DNA of 61,397 bases, taken from Caulobacteraceae bacterium. GTDB lineage: Bacteria > Pseudomonadota > Alphaproteobacteria > Caulobacterales > Caulobacteraceae. The notes under the pieces are model-generated. The model ran no database searches, was not told the DNA's origin, and saw nothing but the letters and a program-made list of their open reading frames with translations. The translations under genes and the position numbers were made by a program. Positions within the stretch are counted from its first letter, which is position 1. Each line of letters begins with the position of its first letter. Of the stretch, positions 49,869 through 58,059 are shown piece by piece. Location of the stretch: positions 1-61,397 of the forward strand of contig JAFBAO010000073.1 in the NCBI GenBank assembly GCA_019247715.1, in the 5' to 3' direction.

Positions 49869-51815
49869 TCAGGCGATCGCGCGCGCCGCCCGGTGACCTT
49901 CCCAGATGGCGGTGAGCAGGTTCCGCGGCTCCTGGGCGTCGCCCACGATGTCCAGATCGCCGCGGCGCGGCTCCAGATCCTCGTAGATCTCGCGCAGCGG
50001 CTGGTTGTGGGTGATCAGCACCACGGTGTCGGCCGGGATCGGAGTGACCTGCTGCTGGGCCGCCAGGTGCGGACGCACCAGAACCTGGTCCTTCTGGATC
50101 TCCACCAGGTGGTGCCGTGGCTTGATGTCGAACTCGCCGAGCTGCAGGAACCGCTCGTAGGCGGGCCAGGTGCGGCCGGTGTTGGGGGCGAGGGAGCTGA
50201 GCGGCGTGACGTAGGTCACCTTCACGCCAGCGGTCAGCAGGTGCTCCATCGCCGCCAGGCCCTCGTAGTCGCCCACCGTGTCCAGCACCACCGCCGACTT
50301 GCCCCAGTCCCGTCCCTCGGTGAGCACGTCGATGGAGGACACCACGTGCGGCAGGTCGAGGCCCGGCACCTTCTGGGTGGGGAAGGTGAACTGCACCGCG
50401 TCCATGCGCGGCATGGAGCCGGTGGCGACGATGATGTGGTCGGCGTTCTCGGCCTCCACGTCCGCGGTCTCCATGTAGGTGTTGAGCCGCACCTCGACGC
50501 CCAGCCGGTAGACCTCCTGCTGCAGCCACACGACGATGTCGCCGAAGTTGGCGGACTTGGGCGCGCGCTTCACCACGTTGAGCAGGCCGCCCAGATCCGG
50601 GCCCGCCTCGCACAACACCACCTTGTGGCCCTTGATCGCCGCGGTCCTGGCCGCCTCCAGGCCGGCCGGGCCGCCGCCCACCACCAGCACCTTCTTGGGC
50701 GCCTCGGTCTTGACGATCAGGTCCTCCGAAAGCGTGTCCTCGGCGCCGGCGGCCGGATTGACCGCGCAGCCCCAGCGGCCGCCGATGTGGTGCTGGTTGC
50801 AGCCGATGCAGGGCCGCACCTCCAGCGCCCGGCCCTCGCGCGTCTTCCGCACCAGGTCGGGGTCGGCGATGTGGGCGCGGACCATGGAGACCATGTCGGT
50901 GACACCGTCGCGGATGAGCTGGTCGGCGTCTTCCAGCGTCCGGTAGCGGCCCACCAGCAGCCGCGGCACCGTGGCCACCTGGGCGATCTCGCCGGAGGAG
51001 GGGATCTCGTAGCCGGTGGGGTTGTGCATCCCGCCCACCATCGTGTCCATCCGGTAGTAGTCGCCGCGCGAGACGTTGACCATGTCGATGAGGTTCTCGG
51101 CCTGGACGGCGCGCAGAACCTGCCGGTTGTCTTCCTCGCTGACCCCGCCCGGCATCTGGCTGGCGCTGAGGCGCACGCTGATGGCCATGTCCTTGCCGAT
51201 CGCGGCCCGGACCGCCTTCAGCACCTCCTTCAGGAACCGGACGCGGTTCTCGAAGCTGCCGCCCCACTGGTCGGTGCGGTCGTTGTAGGCGGCGGAAAGG
51301 AACTGCTGGGGCAGGTAGCCATGCGCGGCGTGCACCTCCACGCCGCTGAGGCCCCCGGCGCGCGCGTGACCGGCGCACTTGGCGTAGGCCTCGACCAGCT
51401 CCCAGATCATGGCGTCGGTCATGCGCCGGCCGACATTCCCCTGCATGCCCACGACGTCGGAAACCGCCCACGGCGCGCTGCCGTCATAGGCGTTGTAGAG
51501 ATTGCCGCCGTGCCAGAGCTGGGCGAACACGCGCATGCCGTGGGGTCGGCACTTGTCCATCAGCTTCTGGTAGTCCTCGATGATAGTCTCGCGGAAAATG
51601 CCGAGCTCGAAGAGCTTGCTGGACGGGTGGACGCTGCACGCCCCCAGGATGCTCAGCCCGCAGCCGCCTTTGGCGCGCGCGCCATGGTAGGCGATGTAGG
51701 CGTCGCTCATGCGCGGGGTGTAGGTCTCGATCCCTCCGTGCGCCGTCCGCACGACGCGGTTCGGAAGCTCGATCGGTCCGACCTGGATCGGCTCCAGGAC
51801 CTTCAAAAGCGCCAT
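49869..51815 (-). CDS. OYE-type NADH:flavin oxidoreductase with FAD/NAD domain (copy 2)
   Basis: 648 residues from ATG 51815 behind GGGAGGCGCAGGA. It has the same length as the protein at 21364 and obvious near-full-length similarity (identical blocks include VHAAHGYLPQQFLS and VRKTREGRALEVRPCIGCNQ). The FMN barrel is followed by the FAD/NAD(P) domain KKVLVVGGGPAGLEAARTAA. The linker is CIGCNQHHIGGRWGC, again three cysteines with the third canonical one replaced (His here, Ser in copy 1). It probably reduces a conjugated enone or dienoyl-CoA. Its neighbour across the divergent region is a SnoaL-like gene, then a cyclase and the second E1/lipoyl set, mirroring copy 1. Confidence 0.93.
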   Translation of the reverse strand: MALLKVLEPIQVGPIELPNRVVRTAHGGIETYTPRMSDAYIAYHGARAKGGCGLSILGACSVHPSSKLFELGIFRETIIEDYQKLMDKCRPHGMRVFAQLWHGGNLYNAYDGSAPWAVSDVVGMQGNVGRRMTDAMIWELVEAYAKCAGHARAGGLSGVEVHAAHGYLPQQFLSAAYNDRTDQWGGSFENRVRFLKEVLKAVRAAIGKDMAISVRLSASQMPGGVSEEDNRQVLRAVQAENLIDMVNVSRGDYYRMDTMVGGMHNPTGYEIPSSGEIAQVATVPRLLVGRYRTLEDADQLIRDGVTDMVSMVRAHIADPDLVRKTREGRALEVRPCIGCNQHHIGGRWGCAVNPAAGAEDTLSEDLIVKTEAPKKVLVVGGGPAGLEAARTAAIKGHKVVLCEAGPDLGGLLNVVKRAPKSANFGDIVVWLQQEVYRLGVEVRLNTYMETADVEAENADHIIVATGSMPRMDAVQFTFPTQKVPGLDLPHVVSSIDVLTEGRDWGKSAVVLDTVGDYEGLAAMEHLLTAGVKVTYVTPLSSLAPNTGRTWPAYERFLQLGEFDIKPRHHLVEIQKDQVLVRPHLAAQQQVTPIPADTVVLITHNQPLREIYEDLEPRRGDLDIVGDAQEPRNLLTAIWEGHRAARAIA

Positions 51816-52117
51816 TCCTGCGCCTCCCTTTACCAAGATGATCGGCGTGACGCCGCCGCGGCCCCCGCACGAATTATCGGTCTCTTGTGTCCACTTTCCG
51901 TGCGCTCTTCAAGGCCCCCGCGACGGGCGCGCCTTCCCAGGCGCGGTGGTCGGCGGAAGTTGGGGCAACCCCATTTGCTAGGCGGAATGGGCGGCGAGGA
52001 GCGGCAGGAAGGGAACGGCCCTTGAAGACCGGTTGACAGCGACGAAAAGGGCTTCGAGACAGCAGACCCATAACCCGTGTGACCGCGCCGCGGCTGCAAG
52101 CGGATAGGGAGGATGCT

Positions 52118-52750
52118 GTGACTCTGGAAGAACTCGGCAAGATCGTCGTGGAGCTGAAGGATCGTCAGGAGATCCGCGAGCTCATGAGCCGCTATGGGCG
52201 CGCGGTGGATCGTCTGGACCGCGAGCTCTTGCTGTCGGTCTACCATCCCGACGCCACCGACGACCACGGCTGTTACGTGGGCAGCCCCGAGGTGTTCGCC
52301 GAATGCGCTCTCTCCATGCACGCCGAGGCCAACACCGCCACGCAGCATATCGTCACCAACCACGTCTGCGATCTCGACGGGAACACCGCCCACACCGAAA
52401 CCTACTGGATGTACGTGGGCATGAACCGCGAAGGCGCCCCCTACAGCATGGGCGGCGGCCGCTACATCGACCGGCTGGAAAAGCGGGACGGGCGCTGGGG
52501 CATCGTCGCGCGGAAGTGTGTGGTGGACTGGAGCGCCGGCGCCAGCAGCGAACACCTGCTCACCGCCGCCGAGAACGCCGCCGTGCGCGACATGGAGCCG
52601 ACGGCGCGCGATCACTCCGACCCATCCTACCAGCGGCCGCTGCAGGTCCGCCCGGAGCGGCTGAGGTGGACCGAGCGCATCCTGGCCGAGCGGCGCGCGA
52701 GCCGCCGGGCCTCGAAGGTCGCCTCCGAGTTGCTTCCCTTCTACGACTGA
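52118..52750 (+). CDS. SnoaL-like protein with C-terminal extension
   Basis: 210 residues. The start is a GTG at 52118 preceded by AGGGAGGATGCT; the frame is open from 52079. The core of about 150 residues is the SnoaL_4/NTF2 cone (LKDRQEIRELMSRYGRAVDR, LLLSVYHPDATDDHG, QHIVTNHVCDLDGNTAHTET, RYIDRLEKRDGRWGIVARKC). Asp, His and Trp line the presumed pocket. A charged helical tail of 50 residues follows, rich in Arg. Members of this fold isomerise, dehydrate or simply bind polycyclic substrates. It precedes a cyclase-family gene by 69 bp in the same direction. Confidence 0.83.
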   Translation: MTLEELGKIVVELKDRQEIRELMSRYGRAVDRLDRELLLSVYHPDATDDHGCYVGSPEVFAECALSMHAEANTATQHIVTNHVCDLDGNTAHTETYWMYVGMNREGAPYSMGGGRYIDRLEKRDGRWGIVARKCVVDWSAGASSEHLLTAAENAAVRDMEPTARDHSDPSYQRPLQVRPERLRWTERILAERRASRRASKVASELLPFYD

Positions 52751-52819
52751 GTAGGCTGCGGCTGAACGGGCCAGCCGAGCTCGGCGGAGCTCGGCTCGAC
52801 CCGACGCCAAGGAGGCAGC

Positions 52820-53773
52820 ATGAAGGTTCCGGATTTCGAACGGCTGGCGGAGCGGGTGCGCAACTGGGGCCGATGGGGTGCGGCCGACCAGCGGGGGACC
52901 CTCAACCACATCACGCCGGAAGCGCTGAAACGGGCGGCGGGGTCGGTCCGCCAGGGCAAGCTCTTCAACCTCGGCCTGGATTTCAACGCCAACGGCCCGC
53001 AGACGGGGCAGGGCAAGCGGTTCAATCCCAAGCTCTACGCCGTCGACCTCTTCGCGCCGATCAATCCGACCCGGCCCGACGTGTGCTTTTCCGACGACGT
53101 CATCCACATGCCGCTTCAGTGCGCGACCCAGTGGGACGCCTTCGCCCACGTCCACTATGGAGGCCAGCTCTACAACGGCGCCAAGGCGGCCGAGGCCTTC
53201 AGCGTCTCCGGCACGAGCCACTGCGGGATCGACCATCTCGCACGGCCCGGAATCATGTCCCGCGGGGTGTTGCTGGACATCGCGCGCCTGCGCGGCGCCG
53301 ACATCTTGCCTAGGGACTACGCGATCACGGTCGACGACCTGCGCGCAGCCTGTGACAAGCAGAATGTGACGCTGGAGCCCGGCGACATCCTCCTGGTGCG
53401 CACCGGCCAGATCCGCCGCTTCACCGAAACGGGAGACCGGGCCGGCTTCGGCGGCCTGCAGCCAGGCCTCGACGCGACCTGCGCGGAATGGGTTTACGAG
53501 CGCTCGATCGCGGCGGTGGCGGCCGACAACCTGGCCGTGGAGGTGATCACCGAGGAGCTGCACAACCCGAACCTGCCGCGCGATGTCATGCCGCTGCCGT
53601 TCCACATGCTGATGCTTCGCGACATGGGCTGCCCGCTCGGCGAGATCTTCAACCTGGAGGCGCTGGCCGCCGACTGCGCGGCCGATGGCCAGTACGCGTT
53701 CCAGCTGGCGGCGCCGCCCCTGGCGGTGACGGGCGCGTTCGGCTCGCCGATCAATCCGCTGGCGTTGAAGTAG
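52820..53773 (+). CDS. Cyclase-family protein (kynurenine formamidase-like fold)
   Basis: 317 residues with AAGGAGGCAGC before the ATG. The family's metal motif, usually HxGTHxDxPxH, is present in variant form as LQCATQWDAFAHVHYGG: the Asp and last His are kept while the first His of the THxD unit is Gln, a variant I recall in other members. GDILLVRTGQIRRFTETG and the C-terminal LPFHMLMLRDMGCPLGEIFN are also typical. These enzymes hydrolyse amides or lactones or act as metal-dependent cyclases. It pairs with the SnoaL-like gene upstream and is convergent with the second E1/lipoyl operon. Confidence 0.88.
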   Translation: MKVPDFERLAERVRNWGRWGAADQRGTLNHITPEALKRAAGSVRQGKLFNLGLDFNANGPQTGQGKRFNPKLYAVDLFAPINPTRPDVCFSDDVIHMPLQCATQWDAFAHVHYGGQLYNGAKAAEAFSVSGTSHCGIDHLARPGIMSRGVLLDIARLRGADILPRDYAITVDDLRAACDKQNVTLEPGDILLVRTGQIRRFTETGDRAGFGGLQPGLDATCAEWVYERSIAAVAADNLAVEVITEELHNPNLPRDVMPLPFHMLMLRDMGCPLGEIFNLEALAADCAADGQYAFQLAAPPLAVTGAFGSPINPLALK

Positions 53774-53817
53774 AGAGGCCGGCGGGGCTGGCGGTCAGCG
53801 TCGCGCCCGCGCGCGCC

Positions 53818-54054
53818 TCACGTCGGCTCCATCTCGGCGATGAGGGAGTTCACCGGCACGTTCTCGCCTTCCTTGGCCAGGATCCGCCGAAGCACGCCGC
53901 TCGCCGGGGCCTCGACCTCGACCACCGCCTTGGCGGCCTCGACGTCGCAGAGGATCTCGCCTTCGGTCACCGCGTCGCCCTCGGACTTGCGCCAGGCGGT
54001 GATGGTGCCGTCGGCCATGCCCATGCCGTATTGAGGAAGCCTGACTTCGATCAT
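53818..54054 (-). CDS. Stand-alone lipoyl-domain protein (module 2)
   Basis: 78 residues: EVRLPQYGMGMADGTITAW, then EGEILCDVEAAKAVVEVEAP with the predicted lipoylated Lys42 (the usual Asp-Lys reads Ala-Lys), then VPVNSLIAEMEPT. As in module 1, the protein stops after the lipoyl domain and no acyltransferase core follows; the convergent gene is a cyclase. It starts seven bases after the E1 beta stop codon, so the order E1 alpha, E1 beta, lipoyl is the same in both modules. Sequence similarity to the module 1 domain is modest, which points to separate origin or long divergence rather than recent duplication. Confidence 0.9.
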   Translation of the reverse strand: MIEVRLPQYGMGMADGTITAWRKSEGDAVTEGEILCDVEAAKAVVEVEAPASGVLRRILAKEGENVPVNSLIAEMEPT

Positions 54055-54061
54055 CGGAGCC

Positions 54062-55030
54062 TCATTGCAGGGTCTGGCGCACGGCGGCGACGACCTTGTC
54101 CTTGCTGGGATAGAGCTGCGCTTCGAGGCGCGGGCTGTAGGGGATGTGGGTGTCGGCGGTCGCCACCCGCAGGATGGGAGCGCGCAGGTCGCCGAAGCCC
54201 TGTTCGGCGACGATGGCGGCGATCTCGCTGGCGGCGCTGCAGCGGCTGAAGGCGCAGTCGACCACCACCAGCCGGCCGGTCTTCCTCACCGACTCGAGGA
54301 TCGTGGCCGTGTCCAGCGGGCAGAGGGTCCGGGGGTCCACCACTTCCACCGAGACGTCGTCGTTGGCCAGCTCGGCCGCTGCGCCCAGCGCATGGGCCAC
54401 CATCGCCCCGATGGCCACGATGGTGCAGTCGCTTCCCTGCCGCTTGATGTCGGCCCTCCCGAACGGGATCAGATACTCCTCGTCGGGGATCTCCGACTTG
54501 GACGACCAGAGCGCCACGTCCTCGAAGCTCATCACCGGGTCGTCGTCCCGAATGGCGGTCTTCATGAGGCCCTTCATGTCATAGGCGCTGGAGGGCACCA
54601 TGATCTTCAGCCCCGGCATGTGCATGAACATGCTGTACGGTCGGTCCGAGTGCTGGGCGGCGCTCCCCGCGCCGTAGATCATGTTGGCCCGCATCACCAT
54701 GGGAAGGCTGGCCTGACCGCCGTACAGGTAGCGCGACTTCGCAACTATGCTGATGATCTGATCCATCGCCGGGTAGAGGAACGGCGCGATCGTGTAGTCG
54801 ACGATCGGCCGCATCCCGACCATGGCCGCGCCCGCCGCGACGCCGGTCATGCCGGCCTCGGCGATCGGTGTGTTGCGGACCCGGTCGTCGCCGAATGCCG
54901 CGATCAGTCCCGAGGTGGTGCCGAAGACGTCGCTGCGCGCGTCCTCGCCCATGATGAAGACGCTGGGGTCGCGCCGCATCTCTTCGAACTGCGCATCGCG
55001 GATCGCCTGCAGGAAGGTTCTCGTCGCCAT
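54062..55030 (-). CDS. TPP-dependent dehydrogenase E1 component, beta subunit (module 2)
   Basis: 322 residues from ATG 55030, two bases after the E1 alpha stop. E1 beta features: FIMGEDARSDVFGTTSGL, NTPIAEAGMTGVAAGAAMVG, SAAQHSDRPYSMFMHMPGLK and VEVVDPRTLCPLDTATILES, then VDCAFSRCSAASEIAAIVAE. This is the acetoin-dehydrogenase / pyruvate-dehydrogenase-like group. The product would form a heterotetramer with the E1 alpha encoded upstream and acylate the free lipoyl protein that follows. It is clearly different from the module 1 E1 beta in several loops, so a different 2-oxo acid or acyloin is likely. Confidence 0.94.
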   Translation of the reverse strand: MATRTFLQAIRDAQFEEMRRDPSVFIMGEDARSDVFGTTSGLIAAFGDDRVRNTPIAEAGMTGVAAGAAMVGMRPIVDYTIAPFLYPAMDQIISIVAKSRYLYGGQASLPMVMRANMIYGAGSAAQHSDRPYSMFMHMPGLKIMVPSSAYDMKGLMKTAIRDDDPVMSFEDVALWSSKSEIPDEEYLIPFGRADIKRQGSDCTIVAIGAMVAHALGAAAELANDDVSVEVVDPRTLCPLDTATILESVRKTGRLVVVDCAFSRCSAASEIAAIVAEQGFGDLRAPILRVATADTHIPYSPRLEAQLYPSKDKVVAAVRQTLQ

Positions 55031-55032
55031 GG

Positions 55033-56022
55033 TCAGGCCTCGATCGGAGCGGCGTAGACGTCGGTCCACGCCTCGGCGGGTTCGGGGAAGGCGCTACGCT
55101 CGCCGAAGTCCACGGCGTCGCGCACTTCGGCGTCGACCTCGCCGGCGATGGCGTCGATCTCGGCGGCGGGGATCTCGAACTCCGACAGCAGCCGGCGACG
55201 GAAGAGCTCGATCGGATCGCGGTTCGTGCGCCACTCCTCCACCTCGGCGGCGGGCCGGTAGCCGAGATCGCGGCCCATGTTCGCCGTGTGGTCCATGAAG
55301 CGGTAGGTCTTGGCCTCCACGATGGTCGGTCCTTGGCCGCTGCGGGCGCGGTGAACGGCGTTCGTCACGGCTTCGTACACCTCGAGCACGCTCTGCCCGT
55401 CCACCACCACACCGGGAATCCCATAGGCAGGGCCGCGGTCGGCGATGTTCTGCGTGAGCGTCGAGGTGGAGATCGGCGTGGACACGGCGTAGCCGTTGTT
55501 CTCGCACAGGAAGATCGCCGGCAGTCGCCAGACGGCGGCCATGTTGATCCCTTCGTGGAAGGCGCCTTCCTGCGCCGCCCCGTCGCCGAAAAAGCAGAGG
55601 GCGACCTGGTCGGAGCCCTTCATCTTGGCGCCCAGCGCCGCGCCCGCCGCCACCGGGATGCCCGATCCGACGATGCTGGTCTCCCCCAGGCTGCCGACGC
55701 TGAAGTCGGCGAGGTGCATCGAACCGCCCTTGCCGGCGCAGACCCCGGTCTTGCGCGCCAGCAGCTCGGCCATCAGTCCGCGCAGCTTGGCGCCCTTGCC
55801 GATCGGGTGCCCGTGCGAGCGGTGGTTGCCCACCATGTAGTCGTCGAGCCGGAGCGACATGCAGGCGCCGACGATTTCGCCTTCCTGGCCGTGCGAGGTA
55901 TGGAGCGCGCCCGGGACCCGTCCCTTCTTGTGCAGGTCGATGGCGGCGTCCTCGAAGCGCCGGATGCGCTGCATGCGACGCATCATCTCCAGGAGCTCCT
56001 GGCGCGGCAGGTTCGCTTTCAT
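55033..56022 (-). CDS. TPP-dependent dehydrogenase E1 component, alpha subunit (module 2)
   Basis: 329 residues. TPP motif GDGAAQEGAFHEGINMAAVW near residue 145, closing with LCENN, plus RVPGALHTSHGQEGEIVGAC, HRSHGHPIGKGAKL and GKGGSMHLADFSVG, all typical of the acetoin/2-oxoacid dehydrogenase E1 alpha family. The HRSHGHPIG segment is closer to AcoA-type acetoin dehydrogenases than is the equivalent of module 1. The short ribosome binding site GAGGGC precedes the ATG. It is first in the minus-strand set E1 alpha, E1 beta, lipoyl and divergent from a SnoaL-like gene. No E2 or E3 gene is close by. Confidence 0.94.
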   Translation of the reverse strand: MKANLPRQELLEMMRRMQRIRRFEDAAIDLHKKGRVPGALHTSHGQEGEIVGACMSLRLDDYMVGNHRSHGHPIGKGAKLRGLMAELLARKTGVCAGKGGSMHLADFSVGSLGETSIVGSGIPVAAGAALGAKMKGSDQVALCFFGDGAAQEGAFHEGINMAAVWRLPAIFLCENNGYAVSTPISTSTLTQNIADRGPAYGIPGVVVDGQSVLEVYEAVTNAVHRARSGQGPTIVEAKTYRFMDHTANMGRDLGYRPAAEVEEWRTNRDPIELFRRRLLSEFEIPAAEIDAIAGEVDAEVRDAVDFGERSAFPEPAEAWTDVYAAPIEA

Positions 56023-56159
56023 GCCCTCAGCCTCCCATCTGTCGGGCGCCGTTCAATAAGCGGCGGGCGCAGCTTCCAGCATTTCCGGCCGCGATACCAC
56101 CACGATCGACGAGGGCGGCCCTGGACTGTGCTATCAGGTCCGCCGCGGCGCGGGCCGAG

Positions 56160-56630
56160 TTGAGCGGTCGAGGACAAGCCGCGAGCCAGAACATAAGATG
56201 GGAGACGGGGAGCATACTTACGGACGACATCGTGGCGATCAGAAGTCTAGCGGACCTCTACAGCGACGCCGCGAACCGCCGCGACGTGAAGGCGATGGCG
56301 GCGGTGTACGCCGAAGACGGCGAGCTGGTGGCGTTCGGCCAGGCCTACCGGGGGCGGGGGACGATCGAGCAGGTCTTCGTGGAGACCATGGAGCGCCTGG
56401 AGTTCGTCAATCAGATCTGCGGGGCCGGGGTCATCCAGGTGGACGGGGATCGGGCGACCTCGCGCTGGACCGTCACCGAGTTCACCAAGCGCCCGGACAA
56501 CGAGAAGCTGCAGCTGTTCCTCGGAACCTACGAGGACGAGCTCGTCCGCACGCCGCACGGGTGGCGCTTCGCGCGGCGGATGCTTTCGCGGCGCGCCCAG
56601 ACCCGGTTTGAGGGCGTCCTGCGACGGTGA
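56160..56630 (+). CDS. SnoaL-like (DUF4440-type) small protein
   Basis: The conserved part, from IVAIRSLADLYSDAANRRDV to the end, is about 130 residues of a SnoaL/NTF2 cone (VKAMAAVYAEDGELVAFGQA, GDRATSRWTVTEFTKRPDNE, TPHGWRFARRMLSRRAQ). The start is uncertain: the longest frame opens with TTG at 56160 without a good ribosome binding site, GTG 56232 is the next in-frame choice, and an ATG at 56198 behind no strong site is out of frame. It lies between the second E1/lipoyl operon (divergent) and an MFS gene (convergent). Function within the fold is unknown. Confidence 0.78.
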   Translation: MSGRGQAASQNIRWETGSILTDDIVAIRSLADLYSDAANRRDVKAMAAVYAEDGELVAFGQAYRGRGTIEQVFVETMERLEFVNQICGAGVIQVDGDRATSRWTVTEFTKRPDNEKLQLFLGTYEDELVRTPHGWRFARRMLSRRAQTRFEGVLRR

Positions 56631-56637
56631 GGCGCGG

Positions 56638-57891
56638 CTACGCGGCGGTGAGCGGGGCCTTCGGCGGCTTGAGCGCCAGGGCCAGGAGGGCGCCCAGGAA
56701 AGCCAGGACCGCCAGGCCCAGCAGTCCGGCCGAGTAGGAGCCGGTCTGCTCGCGGGTCCAGGCCAGCACCGGGGCGGCGACGGTCGGGAACGTGGCGAAG
56801 ACGTTGATGATCCCGAAGGCGCGGCCGAAGTTGTTCTGGCCGAACTCGATCGCCACGGCCGCGGCCATGGGCGTCCAGATCGCGCTCACCAGGCCGAGCG
56901 CCAGGAATCCCGCCACCACCGCCGGCGCGCCCTGGGCGAGGCCTAGCCACGCCGCGGCCAGCGCCGCGATCAGGCACACCGCGGCCAGGGGCGCGCGGGG
57001 GCCCAGGCGGTCGACCACCAGGCCCGAGACCACCTTTCCCATGAGGTCCACCACCGCGATGGCCGAGATGAGCAGGCCCGCATCCCAGGCGGTCAGCCCG
57101 TGGCTCATCACCAGCGGCTTCAAATTGACGGTGACCCCCATGAACACCATGAAGGCGGTCAGGAACGAGAGGCCGATGATCCAGAAGGCCGGCCGGCTCA
57201 GGATCTCGCGCGTGGTGAGCGTCGGGCCGGTCGCTGCGGCTTCGCCGGCGCCTTTGAGGTAGGGCGAGGCCGCGCTCTCCGGATCGGGACGGTCGCGCAC
57301 GGTCAAGAGCAGCAGCGGGACCACCACGAGGGCGATGACGCCGGAGAAGATGAACCAGGTCATGCGCCACCCCACCGCGCCGGTCATGGCCAGCACGATC
57401 GGCGGGAACACCATGCCCGCCGCGGTGATGCCGAACATGGAGATCCCGAGCGCCAGCCCTCGCCGCTGGACGAACCAGCGCGCCACTAGGGCCTGGGCGG
57501 GAATGCTGGTGGAGAAGGTGACGCCGACGGCGAGGACGACGTAGAGGGCGATGAGCGGCTGGACGGCGTGGACGAACCCGACGGCCACCTGCGCCGCGGC
57601 GATCAGCAGCAGACCGAGCGCGAACATCCACCGCACCGAAAACTTGTCCGCCGCCCAGCCCGCCGCCGCGCAAAAGGGCGCGCAGGAGATCGAGAACACC
57701 GTCATGGCGAGGGCGATGCTGCTGATCGGGGCGTGGAACTCGCGCGACCAGGTGTCGAGGAAGAGGGTGAAGCAGTTGGTCGCCAGGCCCAGCCCCATCA
57801 TCTGGGCGAGGAGGCAGAGGCCAACCATGCTCCAGCCCCGGTACCAGCCGAACCGTCGGGCGGGCGCCCCCGCCGCGAGGCTTTGCGACAT
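56638..57891 (-). CDS. MFS transporter (oxalate/formate or monocarboxylate type)
   Basis: 417 residues from ATG 57891 (AGGAAG upstream). About twelve hydrophobic helices, with GWYRGWSMVGLCLLAQMMGL as the first and GWAADKFSVRWMFALG as motif A between helices 2 and 3. DLMGKVVSGLVVDRLGPRAP repeats motif A in the second half. This is the inner-membrane MFS group that includes oxalate:formate and monocarboxylate carriers. It is divergent from hpd by 168 bp, so it may be co-controlled with the HPPD operon and could move an aromatic or keto acid. The substrate is inferred from context only. Confidence 0.92.
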   Translation of the reverse strand: MSQSLAAGAPARRFGWYRGWSMVGLCLLAQMMGLGLATNCFTLFLDTWSREFHAPISSIALAMTVFSISCAPFCAAAGWAADKFSVRWMFALGLLLIAAAQVAVGFVHAVQPLIALYVVLAVGVTFSTSIPAQALVARWFVQRRGLALGISMFGITAAGMVFPPIVLAMTGAVGWRMTWFIFSGVIALVVVPLLLLTVRDRPDPESAASPYLKGAGEAAATGPTLTTREILSRPAFWIIGLSFLTAFMVFMGVTVNLKPLVMSHGLTAWDAGLLISAIAVVDLMGKVVSGLVVDRLGPRAPLAAVCLIAALAAAWLGLAQGAPAVVAGFLALGLVSAIWTPMAAAVAIEFGQNNFGRAFGIINVFATFPTVAAPVLAWTREQTGSYSAGLLGLAVLAFLGALLALALKPPKAPLTAA

Positions 57892-57991
57892 AGTCTTCCT
57901 CCCGTGGCGCGCCGGATGTCGGCCGGCGGCGGGGGAGCTTAAGGCGGAAAGGCCGGGGCGCGATAGCGGCTTTTGGCCGGTTCGACGGCGA

Positions 57992-58035
57992 ACCAACAAG
58001 TTTCATTTGTAACTAAATCGACTGGGCGCTAAAAT
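57992..58035. promoter_or_regulatory. A/T-rich promoter region between MFS and hpd
   Basis: The divergent region turns A/T-rich just before hpd (AAGTTTCATTTGTAACTAAAT). ATTT-N6-AAAT forms a short dyad. A MarR-type regulator is encoded at the end of the hpd operon and sites of this kind suit that family. The assignment is tentative. Confidence 0.35.
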
Positions 58036-58059
58036 CCCCTCGTTTTCGGAGGAAGCGCC

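Noticed and set aside
48784..51471. An 895-codon minus-strand open frame
   Set aside because: It runs antisense to the thiolase-like and hydratase genes and in a shifted frame over the OYE gene; the translation is Gly/Arg/Pro-rich without any domain, as expected in GC-rich coding DNA.
52820..53773. Loss of the metal site in the cyclase
   Set aside because: TQWD in place of THxD is a variant I recall in other members of this family, so it is not taken as inactivation.
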